From the IMG/VR virus record IMGVR_UViG_3300033149_003270, positions 1 through 24,451 of that record: a DNA stretch of 24,451 nucleotides; one strand, 5' to 3'. The stretch comes from a virus. Below are positions 7,718-14,699 of this stretch, piece after piece. The notes under the pieces are model-generated. The model did no database searches, was not told the DNA's origin, and saw only the letters and a list, made by a program, of their open reading frames with translations. The position numbers and the translations under genes are program-made. How positions within the stretch are numbered: the first letter of the stretch is position 1; each line of letters starts with the position of its first letter.

Positions 7718-8029
7718 TTAATGCTTCTTTTTCGTTGTCGGGATTATCATCTGAGGCCGTTCGATAATCGGCATTCTGGCCTTCTTCGCTGCTCTCTGTG
7801 CTTCTCTCTGCTTCTTCAAATCTTCAAATTCTTCATCGGTCATGGTGCTGATGTAGGTGATGTTCGTATCATCATTTACCGGTATAAGTATCTTATGGTT
7901 GCCTTCGATGCTGTCGAATTCTAATGCCTTACCAAACGCCTGCGCAATGGCTTTCTTTCTCCTCTCATTCAGGTCACCCTTGACAATCAATGATATCTCT
8001 GGCCTTTTGAAATAGATAACAAGCGGCAT
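7718..8029 (-). CDS. Small hypothetical protein between portal and MuF genes
   Basis: I place the start at ATG 8029, one base after the portal stop, because AAAGGAGAG lies just upstream; it gives MPLVIYFKRPEISLIVKGDL and 103 residues. A longer frame beginning at 8065 would overlap the portal gene by 35 bases without such a site. The first half is predicted beta-rich; the second half is charged and helical, with a basic tail. I recognise no family. Its position suggests an accessory head or connector protein. Confidence 0.75.
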   Translation of the reverse strand: MPLVIYFKRPEISLIVKGDLNERRKKAIAQAFGKALEFDSIEGNHKILIPVNDDTNITYISTMTDEEFEDLKKQREAQRAAKKARMPIIERPQMIIPTTKKKH

Positions 8030-8030
8030 A

Positions 8031-9488
8031 TCACTCTCCTTTCTTTGATTTTTTATATTCATCAATTATTTCATTGACTTTGGCATGAAGCTCCTCAATG
8101 GTTGCTTCTCTTCTTGTGATACTCTCTTCCCCAACGGGCAAGTAATTCGATGCGATATAATAATCGTCGCCATGGTCTACCTTCTCAAGATTCAGCTTGT
8201 CTCTGATAAAATTCACGTTGATTGCTCCGACACTGAAGAGTGTCTGCCAGCGTTTCACTTCTGCATCTAAATCTCTCGTATCAATCTTATTGAATTGAAA
8301 ATTGATATCTTCACAATTCAAACCATTATGGATAATGCTCTTCGTTAATATCCTATTAACAGCTTTCTGCAGTGGTGCGATTGTAGAATTGATGTATATC
8401 GGGGTCATCTCTTTCGCCGTAGAGCCACCGAGCGAACCAGACTCTGCGATGCCAATTCTATATGGTGGCATCTTATAAGCACTGAGGATTTCATCTCTTG
8501 ACTGCTTATAATATATGGTAAATGAACCTTCTTTCACGTCGACTGAAAGCGGCTTCCAAGTCAGAGTTCCACCAGTCGGCAGCTCCAACACAAGAGTCTT
8601 ATGAGCATTATTTGAGCCTTTGATTTCTACATCAAGAAAATTATTGATATACTTCATTGAATTTTCTTCCCAATCACCCTCAAGCGTCACGATAGCTGCT
8701 GGCACTCCATAATTATCAAAAAATGATAGATTATAATCTCTGATGCTGATGATTCCCCTAACAGCTCCGATAGAGCCAAGAACATTCGGAGCTCCATAAT
8801 ATGAACTCTTTGGATAATAATTTCTATAATAGATTATCTCATTTGCAAGATTCTTATCTGTCTTTGAAGATACTGGCTCACCGGTATCAGCATCATAATT
8901 CTCCTCTATACCGATTTTCTTGAACCAACGATATTTATTCTCTCTAATCTGACAGAACAATTTTTTATTCTGATGAATCCGGATGGTATGTGCTGGTATA
9001 TGCCAGAGCCCATTGACTTCTTTCGTCACTGGGTCTCTGCTCACTTCGATGGTGAACCAACCAGTAACACCCCAATCAACAATACATTTCTCAATGATAT
9101 CTTCAATCGCTTCTTCTTCTTCATCGTTCGGGTCTTCTAAAAATTCACTTGTTTTCTTTTTCTGTTCCTCAATTTCTCTCGCATTAACCTCTTCTCTCGC
9201 TTCTGTAAGCATCCATCCTGGACCAACGACATCTTTACCGATTTGACGAACACATGAATCGAAATAAGAGCAGTTCTCCTGCAGAATAAGAAGACCATTC
9301 ACATTGAATGGCAACGGCTTCAAACCTTTATCTGAAAGAAACCTCTGTTCTTCTTTGAGCTGTTTAGAAGTGCGTTTCTCTGCTTTCTGTAATATCGAAA
9401 ATGGGAACAATCCTCTATTGGTCTTTATATAATGAACCTTGCCAAGCTTCGCTTTACCACGGGTAGAAGATTTTGCCTTTTCTGACAT
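8031..9488 (-). CDS. Phage portal protein
   Basis: This protein of 485 residues lies directly after the large terminase gene and overlaps it by 35 bases. The pattern fits portal proteins: a basic flexible N-terminus, a segment near residue 75 with CVRQIGKDVVGPGW, a central portion with the WHIPAHTIRIH type of beta segment, a long helical stretch around 235-300, the motif MPPYRIGIAESGSLGGSTAKE near 340-360 (read in two parts), and a C-terminal helical crown. Portals form the dodecameric DNA channel at one head vertex. GGGAGGTGACGT precedes the start at good spacing. Assignment rests on synteny (terminases, portal, MuF, protease, capsid) and on these patterns. Confidence 0.88.
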   Translation of the reverse strand: MSEKAKSSTRGKAKLGKVHYIKTNRGLFPFSILQKAEKRTSKQLKEEQRFLSDKGLKPLPFNVNGLLILQENCSYFDSCVRQIGKDVVGPGWMLTEAREEVNAREIEEQKKKTSEFLEDPNDEEEEAIEDIIEKCIVDWGVTGWFTIEVSRDPVTKEVNGLWHIPAHTIRIHQNKKLFCQIRENKYRWFKKIGIEENYDADTGEPVSSKTDKNLANEIIYYRNYYPKSSYYGAPNVLGSIGAVRGIISIRDYNLSFFDNYGVPAAIVTLEGDWEENSMKYINNFLDVEIKGSNNAHKTLVLELPTGGTLTWKPLSVDVKEGSFTIYYKQSRDEILSAYKMPPYRIGIAESGSLGGSTAKEMTPIYINSTIAPLQKAVNRILTKSIIHNGLNCEDINFQFNKIDTRDLDAEVKRWQTLFSVGAINVNFIRDKLNLEKVDHGDDYYIASNYLPVGEESITRREATIEELHAKVNEIIDEYKKSKKGE

Positions 9489-10737
9489 ACGTCACCTCCC
9501 TTTTCTTTTGTTCTGATTCTTTCTCTTTCTCTTTTTCTGACCCTTTGTTTATGCCAATAAAATGTACTCTTCCCTTCTTATGTCTTCTTTTATCAAGAGC
9601 CAGAATCAATTGTCTCAATGCATCAACAGCATGGTCATTTTCTTTATACGGCTTCTCTGTGCCAGTCTGATAATGATATGTCTCAATCTCGTCGAGAAGA
9701 TTTGGGCATTTTTTTTTGAATACCTTCAATCTATTCGTTCTGATTCTTGCATTGACAGCTTCAATGCCTTTCTGGATATCATTGTCGCCGCTATGGATAT
9801 CAATCTTCATTCCTCTGAGTTCTTCAATCTCTCTCTTTCCGCTTGGGTCACCGAAATAGGTGATATCTTTCATGTGTTTCGCTATATCTTTCAACAACAT
9901 ATGGGAGACATAGAGTTCATCATAGATATAAAGCACATCATCAGGAGAGAGAGCACCCTTCTCATTGGCATGAGGATTATTGAAGCCGAAATCTGTGCCG
10001 CCGAGCTTGAGCCAGTCATCTGGTATTTCAAACTCTTCTTCAACGATATTATTTGAGTCAAAGTCTGGGTAGATAAGACCCTCCATCTTTCTGAATTGAC
10101 CCTTATATCTCATATCAAATAATCTCTCTGATAGGTCTTTTTTCGCTCTCTCAAACTCTCTTTCCGGATAATACGGATTATCTATCGATTTGAAATTTAT
10201 CACCATATAATTGGGGTCACCCTTTTTCCAATGAAGATAGAATTCATGATACAACCAGTTCAAGCCGTATGGAGTTGTTGTGAGCAATGCTCTACCTTCT
10301 TTCATGCCAAGACGAGCCTGAATAGCCACCCATGCCATGTATTTCATCTGACCAGCTTCATCAAGCCAAGCTGCTCTATATTGTCCAGCTTCTAGCGATT
10401 CTGGCCTATCTGCAGTACCAAACCATATCTTGCCACCAGTCGGCAGTAGATACACATTATAACTCGGCTTATATTCACCCTCTAAATCTGTATTCCTAAA
10501 AGAATCTCTCAACGCTGGCACTGTCGTCCTCATCAACATCTTATATGTCGGAGCTACGACAAGATACTCATCTCTCGGATATTTCTCTATCTCAGAAAAT
10601 AACCACCATGGCCCAGTATATGTTTTCCCACCACCAGTGCCGCCAATGAGGCCGATGAATCTATTCTTGCAGTTTAATGCCGTCGATTGATGTGCGTATA
10701 AACGGACTTCTTTATATTCAATCTTTTGAATTTGCAT
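9454..10737 (-). CDS. terL: Terminase large subunit (ATPase and nuclease)
   Basis: The enzyme pumps DNA into the head and cuts it. In the 427 residues the ATPase motifs are clear: Walker A GGTGGGKT (32-39), Walker B AAWLDEAG, and the coupling motif LLTTTPYG. The RNase H-like nuclease domain follows with GGTDFGFNNP, TYFGDPSG and NDHAVDALR, carrying the three metal-binding aspartates. The tail is basic and Lys/Glu-rich. I start at ATG 10737; an alternative TTG start lies three codons earlier. It overlaps the small subunit gene by 20 bases and the portal gene by 35, so the three are translated as one block. Confidence 0.95.
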   Translation of the reverse strand: MQIQKIEYKEVRLYAHQSTALNCKNRFIGLIGGTGGGKTYTGPWWLFSEIEKYPRDEYLVVAPTYKMLMRTTVPALRDSFRNTDLEGEYKPSYNVYLLPTGGKIWFGTADRPESLEAGQYRAAWLDEAGQMKYMAWVAIQARLGMKEGRALLTTTPYGLNWLYHEFYLHWKKGDPNYMVINFKSIDNPYYPEREFERAKKDLSERLFDMRYKGQFRKMEGLIYPDFDSNNIVEEEFEIPDDWLKLGGTDFGFNNPHANEKGALSPDDVLYIYDELYVSHMLLKDIAKHMKDITYFGDPSGKREIEELRGMKIDIHSGDNDIQKGIEAVNARIRTNRLKVFKKKCPNLLDEIETYHYQTGTEKPYKENDHAVDALRQLILALDKRRHKKGRVHFIGINKGSEKEKEKESEQKKREVTYVRKGKIFYPW

Positions 10738-11098
10738 TGTTCTCAAGTATCAATCTGACTGGCTTCTTCTCGTCTCCAGTATGGAGCATCTCTTGACGGT
10801 CTGTCATACCGAGCCAATTCTTTGCTAAGAATATCTGGACTGATGCATTATGCCGTCTTGTAGCATTCTCAAACATCGCTTTCATCAAGCTGACATTTCT
10901 ATCTGCTTTGCCCTTTTTTAATGCGGACAATAAATGAAGATGCTGTTTTTTCCAGTTCTTGAATGTGTTTGGATGGATGCCAAAGAACCATGCGATGTCT
11001 TCTTCATTAACGCCCAGAGTCGCAAGTTTTCTCGTTTCCTCTATATATTCCTCTTTGAATACAGATGGTCTCCCCTTTTTATTTTTTTTCTCTGTCAT
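10718..11098 (-). CDS. terS: Terminase small subunit
   Basis: This 126-residue protein probably recognises the packaging site and loads the large subunit. A helix-turn-helix is visible near residues 30-52 (GVNEEDIAWFFGIHPNTFKN), followed by a pattern common to small terminases: a helix with LKKGKADRNVSLMKAMFENA and then IFLAKNWLGMTD. The basic N-terminus with KKNKKGRPSVF is also typical. GGAG lies ten bases before the ATG. It directly precedes and overlaps the large subunit gene. Confidence 0.88.
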   Translation of the reverse strand: MTEKKNKKGRPSVFKEEYIEETRKLATLGVNEEDIAWFFGIHPNTFKNWKKQHLHLLSALKKGKADRNVSLMKAMFENATRRHNASVQIFLAKNWLGMTDRQEMLHTGDEKKPVRLILENNANSKD

Positions 11099-11113
11099 GA
11101 TTAATCTTCTCCG

Positions 11114-11989
11114 TTATAATGATATCGGGACGAATTTAGAGCCAGCCTTTTTAGCAAATATCATCCCATAATCATTCACGCTTTTAGGAATTTTGACGCC
11201 TTTTCTCTTTTTCAATTTATTATGTTTGAATGGACGATAATCGACTTGATGCTGCCATCTCCCCCATTTCCAAGATATTTTAGTAACATCCGGATGCTGC
11301 CGTTGAAGAGAACGAGCCATTTCTAATCTTCCGTCAAACTTCTCATCTCGTTTATAGAGTTCATCCGTATTACCGCCCTTCATTATCATTGTCCGCATTT
11401 TATCTTGTGTGAAGATATAAAAGAGAATCGTGCACCAACCATCTTTTAAAGCTCTCAATGATAAATCCGTATCTTCGTTATATCTTCCTCGCCAGCGATA
11501 AGGGATGTCGTTCTTTATCAAGATGCAAGAATAAATCCGAGTATTCAGAATAAAAGGCTTGTTCTCTTTTCTCGTCGGTTGTTTCCTCCCCATAAAAGTA
11601 TAATCAGGCCCGGCTAAAGCAACGTTCTCATATCGCTCAACGAAATCTTCCATCACCTTGAAAAATGTCCCTGTCAATACCTTAATTCTTTTATTTTTAT
11701 GCAATCTCCTGAATGCCCTTATATTGTCATCCAGAATCCAATGTCTTTCTGCACCTATTGAAATTGAATGTTCCCAGACCCAATTCCGAGCAGGAATTGA
11801 GCCTTGACCGAGATTGCTAAACGGAAGTGTTAGAATCTTCTTTGGGTCAATCACTGCGGCATAATTATCATATTCCTGCGGTTCAATAACGATATGATAA
11901 GGAGCATCCATTCTCTCAAGTGCTTTACTCGTATATCGGGATTTCCATCTGCCTTTTGAGATGATATAAATCGGATATTTAGGAAGCAT
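11114..11989 (-). CDS. DNA-base glycosyltransferase, TET-associated (TAGT) type
   Basis: The protein (291 residues from ATG 11989) matches what I know of the TET-associated glycosyltransferase family of phages, which adds sugars to oxidised 5-methylpyrimidines in phage DNA. Characteristic segments are YPIYIISKGR at 5-14, IVIEPQEYDNY, GQGSIPARNWVWEH at 61-74, HWILDDNI with the metal-binding DD at 87-88, NTRIYSCILI, RWRGRYNEDTDLSLR at 165-179 and MKGGNT. ATG 11989 has GAGGT eight bases upstream and overlaps the ParB-like gene by 11 bases; ATG 12004 is an alternative, and the frame stays open to 12121. The neighbouring ParB-like gene fits known modification clusters. No methylase, TET enzyme or hydroxymethyl-nucleotide synthase is visible here, so the acceptor base is unknown. 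Confidence 0.82.
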   Translation of the reverse strand: MLPKYPIYIISKGRWKSRYTSKALERMDAPYHIVIEPQEYDNYAAVIDPKKILTLPFSNLGQGSIPARNWVWEHSISIGAERHWILDDNIRAFRRLHKNKRIKVLTGTFFKVMEDFVERYENVALAGPDYTFMGRKQPTRKENKPFILNTRIYSCILIKNDIPYRWRGRYNEDTDLSLRALKDGWCTILFYIFTQDKMRTMIMKGGNTDELYKRDEKFDGRLEMARSLQRQHPDVTKISWKWGRWQHQVDYRPFKHNKLKKRKGVKIPKSVNDYGMIFAKKAGSKFVPISL

Positions 11990-12635
11990 CAATGCATACC
12001 TCATCTTTATAATTTTGCCTTTTCCTCTCCGGGAACCAGATGTATTTGGTTTTTTCCGTAATCTCTTGCTCAACCAATTTAGAGAATTTCTTAATATCTT
12101 CTTCAGTCTTGAAATGAACAAGCAAACTCTTCACCGCTTCACCTCTATCAGAAAACTCCGGCATCCCCTGCCATTCTTGATTTGGGTCTATATCCGGTCC
12201 AACTCGTTCGATTATCTGCTTTAAATCCATCCACGGCTCTGTCAGGTCTACGTTATAATCTTCCAATTCAATCTCTTCTATATACGGGTAGACGAGCTCC
12301 GCCAGTTCTTGTTCGATATATTGACCGAATCTCATGTTATCAAGCAGAGAGAGTTCAATCTTCTCTTTCTCATTCTCCGGAAAATTGAGGCTTATCCATA
12401 TATCTCTCTCTTCAGGCCATTTCAAGATATGCTTCATCGCATGCCAACGCATATTGCCACCGCCAGTGATATAAAAAGAGTCTTCTTTCCAGCATGTGAG
12501 GGTCTGAAACAAACCCTTTTCTTTGATGCTCTTCGCAAGTTTCTCTAATTTTTCTTTCTTGATATTTCTGGGATTCTTTTCCCACGGTTTAATTTGTCCG
12601 AATCTCACTTTCTTAAATTCCGGCTCTTTCAACAT
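11979..12635 (-). CDS. ParB/sulfiredoxin-like domain protein
   Basis: The protein has 218 residues. The N-terminal half is a ParB-like fold: QIKPWEKNPRNIKKEKLEKL (14-33), the helix with AKSIKEKGLFQTL, and ITGGGNMRWHAMK (56-68), which corresponds to the nucleotide-binding GxRR motif of the family. The C-terminal part has VHFKTEEDIKKFSKLVEQ, a pattern seen in phage ParB-like proteins linked to DNA modification. Family members bind DNA and may hydrolyse CTP or ATP, and some are nucleases. Its overlap with the glycosyltransferase gene suggests a joint role in DNA modification or packaging rather than partition. No ParA is seen nearby. GGAGG lies 12 bases before the ATG, with AAAGAG closer. Confidence 0.82.
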   Translation of the reverse strand: MLKEPEFKKVRFGQIKPWEKNPRNIKKEKLEKLAKSIKEKGLFQTLTCWKEDSFYITGGGNMRWHAMKHILKWPEERDIWISLNFPENEKEKIELSLLDNMRFGQYIEQELAELVYPYIEEIELEDYNVDLTEPWMDLKQIIERVGPDIDPNQEWQGMPEFSDRGEAVKSLLVHFKTEEDIKKFSKLVEQEITEKTKYIWFPERKRQNYKDEVCIDAS

Positions 12636-12654
12636 CTCTTTCGATGACCTCCTT

Positions 12655-12975
12655 TTATGATTTTTTCGCCGCCTTCACGACTTCAAGAATGTCTCTGCGA
12701 TTCTCATTGATGCCTTTCTCAAACCTTCTTGTCGTTTGACGGCAGTTATTCTTGATGCCCTTAACCTCAGTACTAAGTTGAGCCATGTTGATATTCAAGT
12801 CATCGACTTTTGTATCAATATTCTTTGTCAACTTTTTTACTTCTTCAATAGACGCACCGTTTTTCTTCTGGCTTCTGTTTCTCTTTCTCTCTTTTAGAGC
12901 TGAATTGATAATTGCTGATAAATTGACAATAACTAAACCAATAAGTCCATAGAAAGTCGTTGGTTCATACGGCAT
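12655..12975 (-). CDS. Membrane-anchored coiled-coil protein of the lysis region
   Basis: In 106 residues, one N-terminal membrane segment (about 8-27, FYGLIGLVIVNLSAIINSAL) is followed by a basic stop-transfer patch (KERKRNRSQKK) and a helical, coiled-coil-like part with KNIDTKVDDLNINMAQL. This layout recalls XhlA/BhlA-type lysis accessories or the inner-membrane partner of a spanin. GAGGAGG precedes the ATG, next to the stop of the putative lipoprotein gene. It is the last gene before the ParB-like gene, so it closes the lysis block. The function is inferred from topology and position. Confidence 0.65.
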   Translation of the reverse strand: MPYEPTTFYGLIGLVIVNLSAIINSALKERKRNRSQKKNGASIEEVKKLTKNIDTKVDDLNINMAQLSTEVKGIKNNCRQTTRRFEKGINENRRDILEVVKAAKKS

Positions 12976-12976
12976 A

Positions 12977-13249
12977 TTAATCCTCCTCTTTGCATTTCTC
13001 TAATTCTCTTCTCAATCTGATTATCTCTTGCTTCAGGTCTTCTACCCAAAGCATGAAGGCATTATTGACCACGATGTTACCATCTTCTGTTACTGCAATG
13101 ATTTTCACATCTTCACTAGGACGTAACACGTCTTTCACTGGATACAGCGACGGCTCGTAATGACAGCTATTTACCAAGAATGAGATGACGCAAAGTATCA
13201 ATATCACGCTTGATAATAGCTTTACGGATTTTCTTCTTCTTTCTTGCAT
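12977..13249 (-). CDS. Putative lipoprotein of the lysis block (outer spanin candidate)
   Basis: The 90-residue protein starts with a basic tip (MQERRRKSVK), a hydrophobic stretch (LLSSVILILCVISFLV) and then NSC at about residue 29, which resembles a lipobox (LVNSC), although Asn at -2 is not ideal. The mature part contains SLYPVKDVLRPSED, then AFMLWVEDLKQEI and a charged helix. This fits a small lipoprotein like those following endolysin genes in phages of Gram-negative hosts. Its first 83 bases overlap a 53-codon gene in another frame. The ribosome binding site is weak (AAAAGAGAAAA). The outer-spanin role is inference from topology and position. Confidence 0.65.
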   Translation of the reverse strand: MQERRRKSVKLLSSVILILCVISFLVNSCHYEPSLYPVKDVLRPSEDVKIIAVTEDGNIVVNNAFMLWVEDLKQEIIRLRRELEKCKEED

Positions 13250-13328
13250 TTTTCTCTTTTCTATAGATTGATACGAGTTTTCGGCTCAATTTGAACAGCT
13301 CTAAAAGAAACTTAATCATATCTTTCAT
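13167..13328 (-). CDS. Small basic protein overlapping the lipoprotein gene
   Basis: This 53-codon frame begins with an ATGA overlap to the endolysin stop and ends at TAG 13167. It starts MKDMIKFLLELFKLSRKLVS, an amphipathic helix, followed by a very basic stretch (KEKNARKKKKIRKAIIKR) and IDTLRHLILGK. It fills the 75-base gap after the endolysin gene and runs 83 bases into the next gene in a different frame. There is only a weak GAG upstream, so it would depend on coupled translation. It has no membrane-spanning segment, but could sit on the membrane surface. No family recognised; a regulator of lysis is a guess from position. Confidence 0.5.
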   Translation of the reverse strand: MKDMIKFLLELFKLSRKLVSIYRKEKNARKKKKIRKAIIKRDIDTLRHLILGK

Positions 13329-13777
13329 TTTAATAAACTCAAGAATGGGTCAATTATTTTGAAGTTCTCTCCCCGATAATAAAGCGGCCTCATCTTCACG
13401 AAAGCATTCTGTCTGATGGCATCTCTCAACGATTTGACCGATGAACTACCGCCGGATGAACCAATGACCAAAGAGTCATCGATTAACATTTCAACGTGAA
13501 TGGCTCTGCCGTCTCTGAACCAGAAAACAAGACAACCAGCATACGGCTTGTCTACTTTGTAATCTATGAGTCTCAGATATAAATCATGTGCTGTCGAATC
13601 CGCATCATGCAGCTCAAGCCCGACTGATTGCAGCACTTCATGAATCAAGCCAGAGCAGTCGAAGCCAGCAATCGGGTCATCTCCCCCCCAGAGATACGGC
13701 ACGCCGAGAAGATGCCAGAGATATTTTATAGATTTTTTTCTGAGATTTTCTACGAATGTTGGTTCTGTAGACGGCAT
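13325..13777 (-). CDS. NlpC/P60-family endolysin
   Basis: The enzyme (150 residues) should cut peptide bonds in peptidoglycan and release progeny phage. The NlpC/P60 pattern is clear: VPYLWGGDDP (26-35), the catalytic cysteine in FDCSG (C41), and the histidine in IHVEML (H94); the third, usually polar, residue cannot be fixed by eye. There is no signal peptide, so export would need a holin. No separate wall-binding domain is present, which is usual for phages of Gram-negative hosts. No ribosome binding site precedes the ATG. Instead the start codon lies in the loop of an 8-bp inverted repeat just downstream of a promoter. Confidence 0.88.
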   Translation of the reverse strand: MPSTEPTFVENLRKKSIKYLWHLLGVPYLWGGDDPIAGFDCSGLIHEVLQSVGLELHDADSTAHDLYLRLIDYKVDKPYAGCLVFWFRDGRAIHVEMLIDDSLVIGSSGGSSSVKSLRDAIRQNAFVKMRPLYYRGENFKIIDPFLSLLK

Positions 13778-13787
13778 TGGTCTACAG
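13765..13787 (-). promoter_or_regulatory. Inverted repeat with the endolysin start codon in its loop
   Basis: The arms CTGTAGAC and GTCTACAG are perfectly complementary (8 bp) and separated by seven bases, CAATGCC on the transcribed strand, which contain the endolysin ATG. The repeat also lies where transcription from the adjacent promoter would begin. It may be an operator for a repressor at the start of transcription, or an mRNA hairpin that controls translation of the endolysin. The sequence cannot separate the two. Confidence 0.6.
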
Positions 13788-13790
13788 ATA

Positions 13791-13819
13791 AATTAATATT
13801 TTGATAATGCTTTTGTCAA
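13791..13819 (-). promoter_or_regulatory. Sigma70-type promoter for the endolysin and downstream genes
   Basis: A perfect -35 box TTGACA (13814-13819) begins three bases after the stop codon of the preceding gene. The -10 region is AT-rich: ATTAAT after 16 bases or TATTAA after 15 bases, each four of six matches. It fills the whole 45-base gap before the endolysin start. The transcript would have almost no leader and would begin within or next to the inverted repeat. Endolysin, lysis accessories, DNA-modification and packaging genes lie downstream without a visible terminator. Confidence 0.55.
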
Positions 13820-13822
13820 GTC

Positions 13823-14194
13823 TTATCTTCTGAACAGGTCTCCGATTCTTATCAGAAAACCGAGAGAATCATCATTATCACCGCCGTATGTCTTGATTGC
13901 TTTTCCCTGCATATAGAGCTTGATGATTCTCTCTCGGAGCTGCTCAGTTCTGAATATGAGAATCGTGCCGTTTTCTGCTAGAATAACAGCAAACCATTCA
14001 GCAGTCGTAGTAAATACGCTGCTTCTGCTTTTTTCGCCTTTGTAGTGGCTTTCAAAGAATATGTTGCCAGTTGTTTTTGCCAATCTATCATACTTAACCT
14101 CTATCTTTGAACCTCTGAGTATTCTTTCAAGCTTCTTTTCAGCAATTTTACCCACCCTGAAATCCAAGTCAAAGTCGCTTGGCTGAGTATTCAT
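13823..14194 (-). CDS. Possible PD-(D/E)XK-type nuclease
   Basis: The protein of 123 residues has the segments FRVGKIAEKKLERIL (12-26), SKIEVKYDRLAKTTGNIFFE (29-48) and TTAEWFAVIL. This order of a helix with a Glu, an E-x-K strand and a strand ending in a second Glu is that of small restriction-like or Holliday-junction nucleases, and I recognise the pattern from uncharacterised phage proteins. The expected metal-binding Asp before the E-x-K is not obvious, so activity is uncertain. AAAGGAGG precedes the start. It is the last gene before the endolysin promoter. Confidence 0.6.
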   Translation of the reverse strand: MNTQPSDFDLDFRVGKIAEKKLERILRGSKIEVKYDRLAKTTGNIFFESHYKGEKSRSSVFTTTAEWFAVILAENGTILIFRTEQLRERIIKLYMQGKAIKTYGGDNDDSLGFLIRIGDLFRR

Positions 14195-14205
14195 ATTTTC
14201 CTCCT

Positions 14206-14439
14206 TTATTTGATTTGTTTAAACGTTTTTTCGGTTCTCTCTATCGTTATTTTATGAATCTCTGCGTCACAATATTCACAATAATATTTTTCTTTGCATA
14301 ACTTTATCCTTTCTCTTGCTTCACGTTCAGTTTTTGGCAACCAAGTGTTATGACGCCATTCTCCCCAAACATAAAGCTTCCGTACGTCAATATCACCCAT
14401 TGCTGAACAACTAATTATATAGAATTTTATCTTTGCCAT
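14206..14439 (-). CDS. Small hypothetical protein with a CxxC knuckle
   Basis: In 77 residues, the first half carries FYIISCSAMGD and WGEWRHNTWLPKTEREA; the second half has CKEKYYCEYCDAEIH, with a CxxC pair that could hold a zinc together with C12 or C48. The start at 14439 is backed by AGAGGAA two bases upstream and overlaps the preceding gene by 29 bases. I recognise no family. It may be a small DNA-binding or regulatory protein. Confidence 0.65.
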   Translation of the reverse strand: MAKIKFYIISCSAMGDIDVRKLYVWGEWRHNTWLPKTEREARERIKLCKEKYYCEYCDAEIHKITIERTEKTFKQIK

Positions 14440-14599
14440 TGTTCCTCTTCATAATATCTCTAATATCTAATAAAATCTCTAAAAGCAATTTTTGATTTTC
14501 AATGATATCAATAAGAAAATATACGCCTCTATCGCTTATGCCATCTTCAGTCTTTTGAGAACTATGAAATCTCTTCTCAATGATTTTTCGATTTCTCAT
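14411..14599 (-). CDS. Small hypothetical protein
   Basis: The protein has 62 residues; its middle has GVYFLIDIIENQKLLLEILLDIRDIM, a predicted amphipathic helix rather than a membrane span. Both ends are basic. AAGGAG lies six bases before the ATG. About 100 bases upstream hold no gene that I can support, only a 12-codon open frame and an AT-rich stretch. It overlaps the next gene by 29 bases. No family recognised. Confidence 0.6.
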   Translation of the reverse strand: MRNRKIIEKRFHSSQKTEDGISDRGVYFLIDIIENQKLLLEILLDIRDIMKRNNGKDKILYN

Positions 14600-14699
14600 T
14601 TTTTCTCCTTCATAGGACGTCCGTTATCATTCATTTATACGCTTGATAATATATTTATATATCTGAACCTATAAACGACGAACCCTTATTACCAGCCTT

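Noticed and set aside
7256-7924. Open frame of 222 codons on the plus strand
   Set aside because: It lies opposite the MuF and the adjacent small gene, has a Ser/Phe/Leu-rich composition typical of the complement of Lys/Glu-rich genes, and no ribosome binding site.
12822-12840. Perfect TTGACA inside the membrane coiled-coil gene
   Set aside because: It lies within coding sequence and encodes a Val-Asp-containing helix without a fitting -10 box before a gene start.
14596-14634. Twelve-codon frame reading MNDNGRPMKEKK directly before the gene at 14411-14599, with an AT-rich region upstream
   Set aside because: Too short, without a ribosome binding site, and no -35 box can be matched in 14635-14699; a leader peptide cannot be excluded.
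2241-14650. Octamer ATTATCAA seen in three intergenic regions (near 2241, 13801 and 14643)
   Set aside because: The same octamer also occurs inside several genes (for example near 1178, 13210 and 16008), so AT-richness explains it.
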